In this document: positions 10,373-21,397 of the stretch, piece by piece
Layout of the letters: the number at the start of each line of letters is the position of its first letter
Numbering within the stretch: the stretch's first letter is position 1
Assembly (NCBI GenBank): GCA_902728285.1
Contig: CACVBU010000351.1
Span: 186,001-250,000, forward strand
Direction of reading: 5' to 3'
Origin: Clytia hemisphaerica
Lineage: Eukaryota > Cnidaria > Hydrozoa > Leptothecata > Clytiidae
DNA: 64,000 bases
The notes under the pieces: generated by a model
What the model saw: the letters and a program-made list of their open reading frames with translations, nothing else
Database searches by the model: none
Told to the model about the DNA's origin: nothing
Made by a program: the position numbers and the translations under genes

Positions 10373-11545
10373 TTTCTTTTAAATTTTCAATATTTTCATC
10401 CCCTATGTCAGCTACTACGTTTGTACACCCGTCGTCGTAATTAACTACATGTTCCGTAGTGAGTACATCGTCGCAAACTGGACATTTATTTGTAATTGTT
10501 CTTTTTCCTTTAAAATTTTCACCAATTTCTATCATATTCAATCTCGCGTCCATTATCACTTTCGAGTCGGCTTTACTTAGTTTTATCACGTACTCTTTCT
10601 CGTTCCAGTCTTTTAAGAATCGTAATTTTGTTTTTTCGCTTGATTTTACTCGTTCGTTTAGTAAGTTCTTCATTCTGCTGATCGTCGTTTCTTTCCATTT
10701 CGATTTTGAAATCTCCTCTACCTCTATTTCGTCTATCTGGAAGTCTTTTATCATTTTATTCACTTCTCCCACCAGTTGTTTCCTTCCCTGAGTTTATTTG
10801 CTCTTTCAGGATTTTTCTGGCAATTCGATTTTCGTCCGAATTCATCAGATCGTGATAGAGTGTTAGCTTTTTAACTTTTATTTGAATTTCAACTGTTGGG
10901 ATTCCTACTTCACTTAGAAAACCTTCATATGGCGTACATGTCTGTATTTCGTAAATTTTAAACAGTGCATCCTTTTGAATTCTCTCCAGGTCTCCCCTTT
11001 CTTGTTTTGTGGTATGTGTCTAAGTCTCCGTACCGTAAGTTATTACTGGCAGAAGCATGGACTTGATCAACTTTATCGCTACTGTGTTGTGTAGTTTCCC
11101 TGCGGTGTATGACAACCTTTTTATTTTTATTACTACCCCTCCGACTTTGTTTATTTTGTTATTTATTGTATCGTCGTAGTTACCTTTTTTGTTAACATAT
11201 TCGCCAAGGTATTTATACGTTTCACACTTTTCAATCTTTCCCCTTTTTATTCGCATATTCAAATTATTTGTTTTTTTTTGGAACCAATTTTCAAATACTG
11301 ACTTTTTTCGTTGTTAAAAGTCATCTTTTTAAGTTTTGTTTTTATTTTTGCGCAATTTTTGACCACCTGCATTACGTCTTCTTCTCCTCCTGCTCCGCAT
11401 ATGTCGTCAAGGTATACTAAAGACTCTAGGTTGATCCCTTCGTACTGGTACGTCACCTTCTCTCCTAACTTGTTGATCTTTTCTGTCGCTTGTGAACATA
11501 AAGTAGGACCCCATATTGTCCCTTGTCTTCCACCTCAATTGAATG
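10373..11545 (-). pseudogene. Non-LTR retrotransposon RT, C-terminal half, decayed
   Basis: Read from 11545 downward: an RT motif B segment (RQGTIWGPTLCSQATEKIN), the catalytic YLDD box (LVYLDDICGAGGEED), then a KYLGEYVNKKGNYDDTINNK stretch and SMLLPVITYGTET. After that come a long basic region and a zinc-knuckle-like CPVCDDVLTTEHVV. This is the thumb-to-C-terminal part of a LINE polymerase. The pieces occupy different frames, with gaps near 11000 and 11260, so it is inactive. Its 5' part is missing beyond about 11545, and its 3' end is cut by the TA-flanked element. I cannot assign the clade safely. Confidence 0.75.
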
Positions 11546-11619
11546 ACTCAATTGAATGACTCAAAAAGTTATTTTTTGAAAGAACAATTTAAAATTGTAA
11601 CTATTTGCCAAAAACGTCA

Positions 11620-11711
11620 ATAATTGCCGAAAACGGCAATTTTCATTTGTTCACTTTTCTGCTGACTCGGCATTTCATCGTTAAAAAAATTGCCGTTTTC
11701 GGCAATAATTT
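11620..11711. repeat. Inverted repeat of self-palindromic arms
   Basis: AATTGCCGAAAACGGCAATT near 11622-11643 and its complement near 11687-11710, about 45 bp apart. Each arm is itself palindromic (TTGCCG AAAA CGGCAA), so alternative hairpins are possible. Confidence 0.6.
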
Positions 11712-12629
11712 CCGAAAAATTTCCGTTCTGAACTAGAGGCCAGAGAGCATTTTTTGACGTGCGGGTTTTCAACGCCTATGCTCAAAGGTACTCTAGGATG
11801 AGCCCCCAAAGCATGTTTGATGTCAACGAGAAGGAGAAGAAGCGCCAGTATAACGAACGAATAGTTCGTTGAGGGTGGCTCCTTTACCCCATTGATTTTC
11901 ACCACAAATTGGGGGTCAGGAAGAGAGGCTCAAATCTTTATCAAAGCTCTAGCCATGCTTATGTCCGAGAAAAGAGATGAACTTCTCTCAAACTTTGTTA
12001 GAACAAAACTCTCTTTTGCACTGATTCGATCTACTGTGCTCTGTGTCAGGGGAAGTAGAACCCCGAAGAAGATACCTGACCAGTCACTGGACATTGAAAT
12101 GACAGAAGCGATAGGATACATTTGAAATTTTTGCGGAACGTGCGTTTAAGCGATCGCTTGATCTGTGTACGCGGGACGTAAATTGTATATGTTCGAGAAA
12201 TGCTACCGATTTGGTTCACGAAATAGCCCCGAGCAAAGTAGACTTTTCTTTTATAAAATAAAAAGTGTTTTTAAAATTATATTCAGTTTGACTATCCAAT
12301 CAAGTGCGAGATGTTTGTTTTTGTGTCGTTGCTGCTACACACTTGCAATACATAAACAAAGATGGCGATTTTTGTCAAGGCAGGATCCTGCTGATTTTTT
12401 AAGCTGGAAGGCATCTTTTCTTTGCTTGCAAAATAACGTTGCTGCTGTTCACACTTATTGGAAATTTTACTCGAGTATCATTCTTGAGGTTTTTTACCAC
12501 TTCCTATGGGAGAGGAGAGCTGTCCTACCATGCACTTGCTCACGTGACAATGTGTGGGCAGTTTTTTTGCTGCCAACTTTAAATTTTCGATAAATGCAAT
12601 AGTTTGACAGATGGTTGTTTACCTTGTGG
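11712..12629. other. No recognisable gene
   Basis: Open frames exist (for example 12165-12593 plus) but have no motif, splice context or sensible composition. A poly-G run at 12631-12647 belongs to the adjacent MITE. Confidence 0.45.
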
Positions 12630-12988
12630 CCGGGGGGGGGGGGGGGGTAATTATGCAAAAATGGATGATGGGTATGTGCGGACGGTAAGGGTCGGTTTTT
12701 CACCTTTCAAAGTCTCTCTAAGGGTCGGAAAAATCAGAAAGTTTTAAATTAGTCTCTCTAAGGTTCGGAAAATTCAAGATTTTTAGGAAATTTTTTGATT
12801 TCCAGAGAAAAAATTGTTATAAAGTCTCACTAAGGGTATGAATTTTTTCCAAAATCGAAAAAAAAAATTCAAAAAGTCTCTCTAAGGGTCACCTTTTCAG
12901 CAAAAATCAGTCTCTCTAAGGGTCGGTTTTCGGAGGTCCCGTCCGCACATACCCCTAATTCGCCAACCCTAGTACCCCCCAACCCGGG
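12630..12988. mobile_element. MITE family A, copy 2 (reverse orientation)
   Basis: 359 bp flanked by CCTTGTGG (12622-12629 and 12989-12996). Terminal poly-G/poly-C, then the same GGGTATGTGCGGACGG and CCGTCCGCACATACCC subterminal repeats as at 3661, and four to five internal AGTCTC(T/A)CTAAGGGT modules. Confidence 0.85.
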
Positions 12989-12996
12989 CCTTGTGG

Positions 12997-14222
12997 TATC
13001 CATATTGCATGGCACATTTTTGTGACAATTGATTGAAGTAACCATTTCTATTACATCAACTGATCTCATCGAAAACTATTTTTATGGCTTGAGATCAAAC
13101 ACAAACCAAATATCTGCAACAGTCAAGTCAGATTTAAAGCAACATTTGGATTTCGAAATATTTTAACATTTAGAATTTATAGTAGAGGGCATTTTGTAAA
13201 ATCGCTCGACTGTTTTGTTAAAAGCACTTGTTATACATTTTTGGAAAGCTGAGGGGTAGGGGAATCGAAATTACTATGTTTCCAATTTTTTTTCGGACAC
13301 TTTGGTGTGATTTTCGGACAAATATGACGGTCTCAGGCATAAATCATAGGGTTAAAAATTAATGAAAATTTTAGCTCGAGAAAACGGAGACCTGTTGCAT
13401 ATTTTTGGAAAGCTCTCAAAAAATTAGGATTAGAGATATATTGCAAGTATAGGTGATTTCAGTACCTAACTCGAGATATTGAGCTTCAAAAAGCGCAAAA
13501 ACTGGACAAAATAGCTGTTTCTGGCTGAAAAACACGGTTTTCAAGCAAAGTTATAAGCTGATTGACGTCTAAAACGCTGTTTTCTGCAGTTTTTTGCTGT
13601 TTTTTGGGGTCAATCACTTATTAACTTTGTATCAAAACTTTATATTGAATAAATATTTTAATGAAATTTCTTCCCAGTGATGATCTCCTAAGATCAAAGA
13701 ATCTCTCCAGTGAAAATGAAAGTTATAGCACTTTTCTACAAGATCTTCATTTTTTTCCATCTTCATTTTTAGAATTTTGTTAAAGATTTTTTTATTTCAA
13801 ATTGTTCCACTCACTAATATCTTTCCAATGATACCAAATTTATAAAGATTGAAGAATTCCTCCAAAAGTTATAGGTAAAAGAAAAAAGAGTGCACACTTA
13901 TCGTGAATAGACTTTAAGTCCATGTCCATGCTACGATGTTACTCTTTAAAGTTTTATTTTTGTTATTTTACCTTGTGAAAAGTGGTATTGAGCAGATATC
14001 TTTATTTTTTCCTGGAAGATTTTTTGAAACTACTACAAAAGTATTACAAAATCTAGTACAAATGACTTTTTTATCTGTCTTTTAATTTTTTCAACATCCT
14101 CTTCTTTTAAATTATTATTATGACTCACTGGCAATAAATTCTTGGTGAAGTGTAAAGGTCTTATTAGTTTGTTTTTTAAATTCTGTATTAATAATGGAGT
14201 CGTTGATTTCTTAAACATTTTG
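12997..14222. other. Noncoding, faint repeat traces
   Basis: AT-rich. A segment near 13880-13922 resembles the end of the element at 116-281, and near 13380-13520 there are phrases such as TTTTTGGAAAGCTCTC typical of dispersed repeats. No gene seen. Confidence 0.4.
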
Positions 14223-14311
14223 AATTTCACAGCGTGAAATCTCGCTAAATCTAATCCTGCAGAGCGACATACTCACAATACATAACTAGAAGCCATCGCT
14301 TCTAACCCTCC
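14223..14311 (+). repeat. DIRS left inverted terminal repeat
   Basis: Begins AATTTCACAGCGTGAAATCT and ends CTTCTAACCCTCC. It is complementary to 20660-20748 with only a few mismatches. Confidence 0.88.
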
Positions 14312-14604
14312 TCTTTTGCTTCATACTCTCGGAAAGACAGACACAGTGAGAAAAAGGTAAATCATAATTTGTGGTTTTAGCCATTAATATTTCATTAATC
14401 CCCTGTGTTTTAATTATAAACATTATTAGAATAGGTCAATAAGAAAGACCTCTTACTGTAGAGAGAATTATTCAGGATATTGTCGATACGGACAGAGAAA
14501 TACCTTGTCAATATGGACAGTTAAATAAACTCACTTGTGAGAGTGATTTCTGCCACAAATAAGGAAAGTAGCATTATGTTTTTTTCTTTAAACACCATTT
14601 TAGG

Positions 14605-15559
14605 ATGAGTGGTGCTGATGCTCACTATGTTGCCCCTGCCCCTGCCCCTGCCCCTGCCCCTGCCCCTGATCAGATGGACTACCAGAAAACCATGAGGAAG
14701 TTAATGAAAATATTGAACCTCCACCAAAAAGACGAAGATTTGAGACCTCTAATACTGATAATGATTGGGAGTTAGCGAAAGAAATGGCAGACTATTTCTC
14801 CCGTCAGATCTTGACATTTATCAAACCGTCTGATTTAAAGGATACGATAACAGATGAGTTATCAGTACCAAAGAACTTAAACAAGGTTAAGGTACTTGAT
14901 GAGTCGCTTAAGAAGCTGCTAAAAGAAGCAGGAAAGAAAACTATTGTTGATAACGATGAGACTCTACTCAATGTTCAGAAACGATTTTGGGACATGATGG
15001 GCCCATTTTGTCAAATTTGGGTTGGCATGGAGACTGATAAAAATGCCATTGAGTCTGCACCTAATACTCCTGCTGAAATGATGGAAGGACTGTATTCAGC
15101 ATCTACTTTATTTGAAAAAACTGTATAACTGTATGACCCATAATGGATCAAGCATTCAACCATATGATTTATCAAAGGAGATTTGCCATCCTTTCTGCGG
15201 TATTTAACGACAAGGCCCGAGCCAAAAGTATCCTTAAGGATTGGAAAGATTTATTGGACTTAGATCCTGTATACTTATTCGGAGAAAAATTTGAAGAGAA
15301 AGTCATAAAGACCCAGAAGGCTAAGAACAAAACAAAACAACTCTTGAAAGAATCTGATGGTGGCACTACCAGGAAAACTGCCATGTCACCCTTTCGTGGG
15401 GCCCATCATCCACCAAGGCTGGCAAGAGGCGGACGAGGGCGTGGATTCCAAGCCTCATACAGAGCATTTCAACCCAACAATTCCTCATCCTCCAACTTTG
15501 GCTACAGGGGTAGCAGAAGAAGAAGAGTGGTCCATCCTAATCACGAGGAACTGGCCTAA
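14605..15559 (+). pseudogene. gag: DIRS gag-like protein, frameshifted
   Basis: The ATG at 14605 opens MSGADAHYV followed by an Ala-Pro repeat encoded by a CCTGCC hexamer array (about 14631-14667). The frame then shifts, and the continuing one carries an NLS-like PPPKKRRFE and a helical region to a stop at 15128. A further shift leads to 15143-15559: an RR..ILSAVF and DPVYLFGEKFEEK segment (typical DIRS gag block) and an Arg/Gly-rich RGGRGRG tail that probably binds nucleic acid. Two frame breaks make it non-functional as it stands. Confidence 0.75.
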
Positions 15560-15630
15560 AAATATATAATAAATATAATCCTAGGAAATCACTACGCTAG
15601 GTAAGATTAATAGATTTTCCTTTATTTCAA

Positions 15631-15810
15631 ATGGTCTCGGTTCAAGATCTGATTCATGTTCATCCAGCATTGAAGGACCTTTTAGACCATCAGCCAGCCC
15701 GGGTAACTCGACTAGCAGGGAGGTTACAGTTGTTTCACCAAAATTGGGCAAAGGTTACAAAGGACCGGGCAATTCTCAACTTGGTTGGGGGTTACGAAAT
15801 TCCATTTATT
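15631..15810 (+). pseudogene. pol: DIRS pol, N-terminal piece
   Basis: Open from 15631. It contains RLAGRLQLFHQNWAKVTKD and ILNLVGGYEIPFI, the block that precedes RT in DIRS pol proteins. It stops abruptly at the insertion at 15811; the continuation resumes at 17902 in the same frame, since the insert of 2091 bp is a multiple of three. Confidence 0.75.
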
Positions 15811-17901
15811 GGCCCAGCGCTAGCGAGTGGGCCTTTAAAGAGAGTGTCACTATTTTTTTTCCGTGTTTCCTTCTGTGTGTCCGTTTTGGTAGAAACGGCG
15901 CTTTATACCAGTAACACACTTTTTGCCGTCTGGAGAGGGAAAAGCTTGCGAAAGTCGGGTACTGGCTAAAAAAGATATATTTTCTGATTTCGCGCTCCTT
16001 AAACAACAAACGTTTTCAAAACAAAACAGATACAAGATGGCGGTTGAAGCGAGGAGATTGATTTCATGTGTTGATTCTTACTTTCTTGAACATTTTCTTT
16101 GCTTTAGTGGTCAAGAGACTTTCAAACCAAAGAAACTTTGTAGTGATTTTTTTTTGTAAACTTTTTCAACATTCTGTCATATGTTATAGTTTTCATAAAG
16201 CTTTCTGAGTGAAAATTCTATACCTTAAATCAATTTCTGACTTTCACTTTTAGTTTCTTGTTTTCAAAAAGACTTGATTCTGGAATTTGCTGATGAACAC
16301 TAAAATGGAGTTCATGTGTAAATTATAGCAAGATTGGAACTTTTTCAATCATACTACGTGTGAAAATGGTTATTTCTAGATCTGTCTCGTTTAACGAATT
16401 GGTGGCTTGATTTTTCAAACTCAACACGGAATTATTTCAAATACCGATATTAAATGGAATATGGCAATGGAGACTAAAATGCAGCTCATGTGTAAATTTG
16501 AACAAGATTGGAACTTTTTCCATGATGCTACGTGTGAAAATGGTTATATATTTCTAAGTCTGTCTCGTTTAACAAATTGGTGGCTTGATTTTTCAAACTC
16601 GACACGGAATTATTTCAAATACCGATTAAATGGAATATTGCAATGGAGACTAAGATGCAGCTCATGTGTAAATTTGAACAAGATTGGAACTTTTTCCATG
16701 ATGCTACGTGTGAAAATGGTTATATATTTCTAGAACTGTCTCGTTCAACGAATTGGTGGCTTGATTTTTCAAACTCGAGACAGAATTATTTCAATTACCA
16801 ATTAAATGGAATATAGCAATGGAGACTAAACTGCAGCTCATGTGTAAATTTGAACAAGATAGGAACTTTTTCCATGATGCTACGTGTGAAAATGGTTATA
16901 TATTTCTAGATCTGTCTCGTTCAACGAATTGGTGGCTTGATTTTTCAAACTCGACACAGAATTATTTCAAATACCGATTAAATGGAATATGGCAATGGAG
17001 ACTAAACTGCAGCTCATGTGTAAATTTGAACAAGATTGGAACTTTTTTCATGATGCTACGTGTGAAAATGGTTATATATTTCTAGATCTGTCTCGTTCAA
17101 CGAATTGGTGGCTTGATTTTTCAAACTCCACACAGAATTATTTCAAATACCGATTAAATGGAATATGGCAATGGAGACTAAACTGCAGCTCATGTGTAAA
17201 TTTGAACAAGATTGGAACTTTTTTCATGATGCTACGTGTGAATATGGTTATATATTTCTAGATCTGTCTCGTTCAACGAATTGGTGGCTTGATTTTTCAA
17301 ACCCGACACAGAATTATTTCAAATACCGATTAAATGGAATATGGCAATGGAGACTAAACTGCAGCTCATGTGTAAATTTGAACAAGATTGGAACTTTTTC
17401 CATGATGCTACACATGTGAATATGGTTGTTTCTGGATCTGTTGTGTTTTACGAATTGGCGGCTTGATTTTTCAAACTCGACACATAATTATTATAAATAC
17501 TAATTTTAAATGGAATATGGACATGGTAAATGTAGACTAAAATGCAGCTCATGTGTAAATTTGAACAAGATTAGAACTTTTTTCATGCAATGATGTTGTT
17601 TCTTATGGAAGTTGAATTTAATGATATTTTGAATTGGATTGTTTACCTTCGGGTAGAAAGTTTCGAGCTTTCAACATTCAATTTATTTTTGATTGACTAC
17701 TGTACATTATGTTTCGTTTATTTTTTCACTTCCCTGTTCTAAGAAATGAAGAAAGGGAGAATTATCCTTGTCGACTTATTTTTCATTTTATTTTGCTCGA
17801 CGCAGTAAAATTTTAAATCCTTTGGACATCCCTTTCCTGAAATCTTGTTAAACATTTTTTGGAATTTTTGGAAATCGCGTAAATTACGCTTTTGCTGGGC
17901 C
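15811..17901. mobile_element. 2.1-kb insertion in DIRS pol with 8-bp inverted ends
   Basis: Begins GGCCCAGC and ends GCTGGGCC. The pol reading frame stops at one side and resumes at the other. No convincing target duplication (left flank CATTTATT, right flank TTCACGCC). No transposase inside; most of the interior is a 176-bp satellite. Confidence 0.6.
16300..17585. repeat. 176-bp tandem satellite, about 7-8 copies
   Basis: The phrase AACAAGATTGGAACTTTTT and companions recur every ~176 bp (about 16509, 16686, 16862, 17038, 17214, 17390). Inner copies are the most alike and edge copies diverge. The period is not a multiple of three, so the chained open frames are artefacts. Confidence 0.9.
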
Positions 17902-19690
17902 TTCACGCCTAACGGGCTTCTTGTTCATGGACAATCGCCAAGACAGAAAGACCCTCCTCGGCCTCTAAGGATGAACAGGGAGGAGGAGGAGATCATTACC
18001 CAGGAGGTAGAGAGCCTATTGAAAAAAGGGGCAGTGGAGACTGTTGTACCATCTCAGGGACAGATTCTAAGTACTTTGTTTACTGTCAAGAAGAAAGACC
18101 AGGGCTATCGATCAGTTATAAATCTGAAGCTTCTGAATCTCCACGTGCCTTATCTCCATTTCAAGATGGAGGGGTTACATTTGTTGAAGGATCTCTTAGT
18201 TCAGAACGACTATATGATCAAACTGGATTTGAAGGATGCGTATCTATCAGTACCACTAGGGCATGGGTCAAGGAAGTTTGTCAGGTTCGAATGGAGAGGA
18301 CAGCTTTACCAATTTCTGTGCCTGTGCTTTGGCCTTGGACCAGCGCCAAGACTCTTCACAAAACTGATGAAGGTTCCAACTACGATTTTAAGGAAACTGG
18401 GCATACGTCTTATCATCTATTTAGACGATATATTGCTGATGGGAAGCAATGTGGAAGAGATATTCATGGCCAGGGATACTTTGATAGCTCTTCTTCTGGG
18501 GTTGATAATAAATCTTCAGAAATCTCAATCAACACCTTCACTCACAGGAGATGGAGTTCCTAGGGATAAGGATAGATTCAGTGAAAATGGAGTTGACTTT
18601 GCCATCAGAAAAAGTGGAGAAGATAGCAAGTCAGTGTCAGAACTTACTCTCATGCCAGACCGTGAGTATTCTAGACTTGACAAAATTGTTGGGAAAACTA
18701 ACGTCAACTGCAGTCGCAGTTTTGGCAGCACCACTACACTATCGGAAAATACAGCGAAGTCAGATCAGTGCCTTAGCTCAGACAGGCTCATATCAGGCAA
18801 GAATAAAATTGTCGGAAGGGGTGAGATTAGAGATAAGATGGTGGATGGAGAACTTGCGTCTATCCAATGGGAAGTCTCTGCTCAAGCAGGACCCAGACCT
18901 AATTATGGCAACGGATGCATCCAAAAAAGGTTGGGGGTGAGTTGTCAGGGGAAAAGAACAGGGGGACCCTGGGAGAAAGGAGAGTCGGGTCTTCACATAA
19001 ACATTTTGGAATTAAAAGCAGCCCTCTTGGCCATAAAAACATTCACAAGGAACAGGACCGTGAAGTGCATTCATCTGCAAATGGACAACACTTCAGCATT
19101 GGCCTACATAGCAAAGATGGGGGGCACTCAGAACGAGATAATGCTGTCGTTGAGTCGAGAGTTGTGGGATTACCTTCTTTCCAAAGAGATCACAATTACT
19201 CTCGAGTACCTGCCAGGGAAATTGAATGGGGAGGCAGATTGGGAGTCAAGGAACGTAGAGGACTCCAGCGAGTGGAAGTTGGACAAGCAAATTTTCAAAC
19301 AGATTACAGGGATACTGGGATATCCATGGATGGACCTATTTGCATCCAGGGTGTCTCATCAGATTCCACGCTATGTGTCTTGGAAAATAGACCCATTCAG
19401 TCAGACCGTGGATGCATTTCAGAGGAATTGGAGAGGGGGTCTCAATTATGCTTTTCCCCTGTTTTGCCTAATCGGTCGGGTACTAGACAAAGTAACCAGG
19501 GATCAGGCGGAGATGATTCTTGTGACCCCGGCCTGGCAGGGTCAAGCATGGTACCCAAGGGCTCTTCAGATGAGTATCGCAACACCCTTATTGATCCAGT
19601 CATATCCAAATCTCCTGACCAACCCTCAGGGACAATGCCATCCTCTGACTCAGGAGGGAAACCTAGAGCTAGTGGCTTGGCGTGTTTCAG
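17902..19690 (+). pseudogene. pol: DIRS pol: RT, RNase H and methylase-like domains
   Basis: Order: a PPRPLRMNREEEEII lead-in; RT with LDLKDAYLSVPLG, FGLGPAPRLFTKLM and the catalytic IYLDDILLM; a thumb region with FLGIRIDS and a DASKKGWG RNase H start; RNase H with LELKAALLAI, MDNTSALAYI and LEYLPGKLNGEAD. Then comes a DIRS methylase-like block (WMDLFASR, VDAFQRNW, LVTPAWQGQAWYP). The frame changes near 18530-18550 and returns near 18940, so the protein is broken, although every catalytic segment is recognisable. A plus-one overlap or decay links it to the recombinase frame. Confidence 0.88.
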
Positions 19691-20602
19691 GAGAAAGTTG
19701 GAAACAGAAGGGATTTCAGGGAACGCTGCAACCCTTATCACAAATGCAAGAAGAAAAGGTTCAAACGCTAATTATGAGTCGGCCTGGGGCAGATGGTCTA
19801 GCTGGGCTTATCAACGGCAAATTGATTCCATTTCATGTCATGTAACCTTTGTTCTCGACTTCCTCGCAGAACCTTTTGACAAGAATCTGCAATATAACAC
19901 GATTTGTACCTACAGGTCTGCTATTTCGGCCTATCACGACCCTATTGATGGGAGGCCTCTCGGACACAATGCTAGAGTCGGATCTCTTATGACAGGGATA
20001 TTCAATCTTAGACCACCACTACCAAGGTATAACTTTGTGTGGGATGTGGCAGATGTTTTGGTTTATCTTCGTAGTTTGCCAAATGATTCCATTTCTTTCA
20101 AAACTCTTACCTTGAAGACAGCCTCATTGCTGGCAATTGCCTCTGCAAGCAGGGCCTCAGAGATTTGTTTCTTAGATACAAGATTTTTGATCAAAGGAAA
20201 AAAATTGTACGAATTCCATTTTGCCAAACTTACCAAGTCTTGGAAAAGAGGGAAATCTATGCCTAAGCTGTCTTTTGACTTCCTTGATGAAGTGTCTGAG
20301 CTTTGTGTGTGCAAAATTATAGATAAGTATCTAGAGAGGAAAGCCAATGGAGAAGGGAGGAGGACACTCAGCTTTTAATTAGCCACATCAATCCCCACAG
20401 ACCAGTGGCTGTTGGAACTGCTTCGAGATGGTTTGTGGAGGTCTTAAAAGAGTCTAACGTGGACACTAGTACTTTTTCAGGCCATTCAACAAGATATGCT
20501 TCTACGTCCAAGGCCAAGAGTGTAGGAATTCCATCCACTAAAAGAAATCATAAGGAGAGGCCAATGGTCTTCAGATTCAATGTTCAAACAACGATATTGT
20601 AA
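19680..20602 (+). pseudogene. DIRS tyrosine recombinase
   Basis: The N-terminal core-binding part starts at FRRKLETEGISGNA and includes YESAWGRWSSW and YRSAISAYHDP. The catalytic part has an ASRASEICFLD box (first Arg), a beta-hairpin, and FSGHSTRYASTSKA (H-x-x-R). A one-base shift near 20540 moves the final segment (RRGQWSSDSMFKQRYCKEV, with the likely nucleophilic Tyr) to another frame. A frame change also occurs near 20378-20405. The enzyme would join circular cDNA into the genome. Confidence 0.85.
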
Positions 20603-20659
20603 GGAGGTGGAGAGTTCAGTTTCATATCAAAAGGAACTTTAAAAAAAAGCTTTGAACAA

Positions 20660-20748
20660 GGAGGGTTAGAAGCGATGGCTTCTAGTTATGTATTATGAGT
20701 ATGTCGCTCTGCAGGATTAGATCTAGCGAGATTTCACGCTGTGAAATT
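20660..20748 (+). repeat. DIRS right inverted terminal repeat
   Basis: Complement of 14223-14311. Its inner ~45 bp (CTTCTAGTTATGTATTATGA onward) is repeated directly at about 21068-21113. Confidence 0.88.
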
Positions 20749-21187
20749 GAGGATTGTGCAAGGGCCGAAGGCCTGCAGTACAATCCCAATTTTACTAGTA
20801 AAATCGAAGCTATAGATCTAATCCTATCCTCCCACCCTCCCATTCACAAATCTTTTCAAACTTGTTTCGTTTCGTTATAGGTCAATTTCGTGGCGGACGA
20901 CGTGGTCGCTGGAATTGAGAGTCTAGATTATATTCTTATTTCCGTTAGATTTTTGTTGTGACAAATATATCACATGTTCACTTGATTATTACGTTTACAT
21001 TCCTTGTTTCTTTTAACCAATTTCGACCGGCACCAAAAAATAAAATTACCCTCTGGGTTTTCGCGTGTCTTCTAGTTATGTATTATGAGTATGTCGCTCT
21101 GCAGGATTAGATCTATAGCTTCAATTTCACTAGTAAAATCGGGATTGTACTGCACTTGCACAATCCTCAAATTTCTTCGCAAAATGG
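20749..21187. repeat. Inverted and duplicated sequence beyond the DIRS right end
   Basis: 20750-20825 (GGATTGTGCAAG ... GAAGCTATAGATCTAATCC) is inverted at about 21108-21187, and a direct copy of part of the right repeat precedes the second arm. This resembles an internal complementary region or a second, solo terminus joined by rearrangement. No gene. Confidence 0.6.
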
Positions 21188-21397
21188 TAGCCGAGCTGTG
21201 AGGACGTGAATTTAGCTGGCCTAAAAAATCTTTATAATTATATCTTTATATCTACCAATATCTGATAAATCGCAACAAATTGAACTTCTTAACCTCTGTC
21301 AATATATTCCTACGCATATTTTCTTCAACACCAACACATTCAATCCACTTTCAACATGTAACAACTCTCCAATTCTCAAGAAACAGACTCATCACAA

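Larger units (their letters stand above)
14223..20748 (+). mobile_element. DIRS-type retrotransposon, interrupted
   Basis: Inverted terminal repeats of 89 bp (14223-14311 and 20660-20748) bracket gag, RT, RNase H, methylase-like and tyrosine recombinase domains in DIRS order. DIRS elements copy through RNA and integrate with a recombinase, so no target duplication is expected. This copy is dead: several frameshifts plus a 2.1-kb insertion in pol. Confidence 0.88.

Noticed and set aside
12165-12593. 142-codon open frame, plus strand
   Set aside because: Composition is Cys/Phe/Trp-rich and irregular, no motif or splice context, and no conserved-looking block; likely chance in AT-rich DNA.
16407-17419. 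Chain of overlapping 84-108-codon frames
   Set aside because: They are translations of the 176-bp satellite in successive frames; the period is not a multiple of three.
18915-19680. Long open frame overlapping the DIRS RNase H and methylase region
   Set aside because: In this stretch it is the shadow of the real frame; only the part from about 19680 onward encodes the recombinase.
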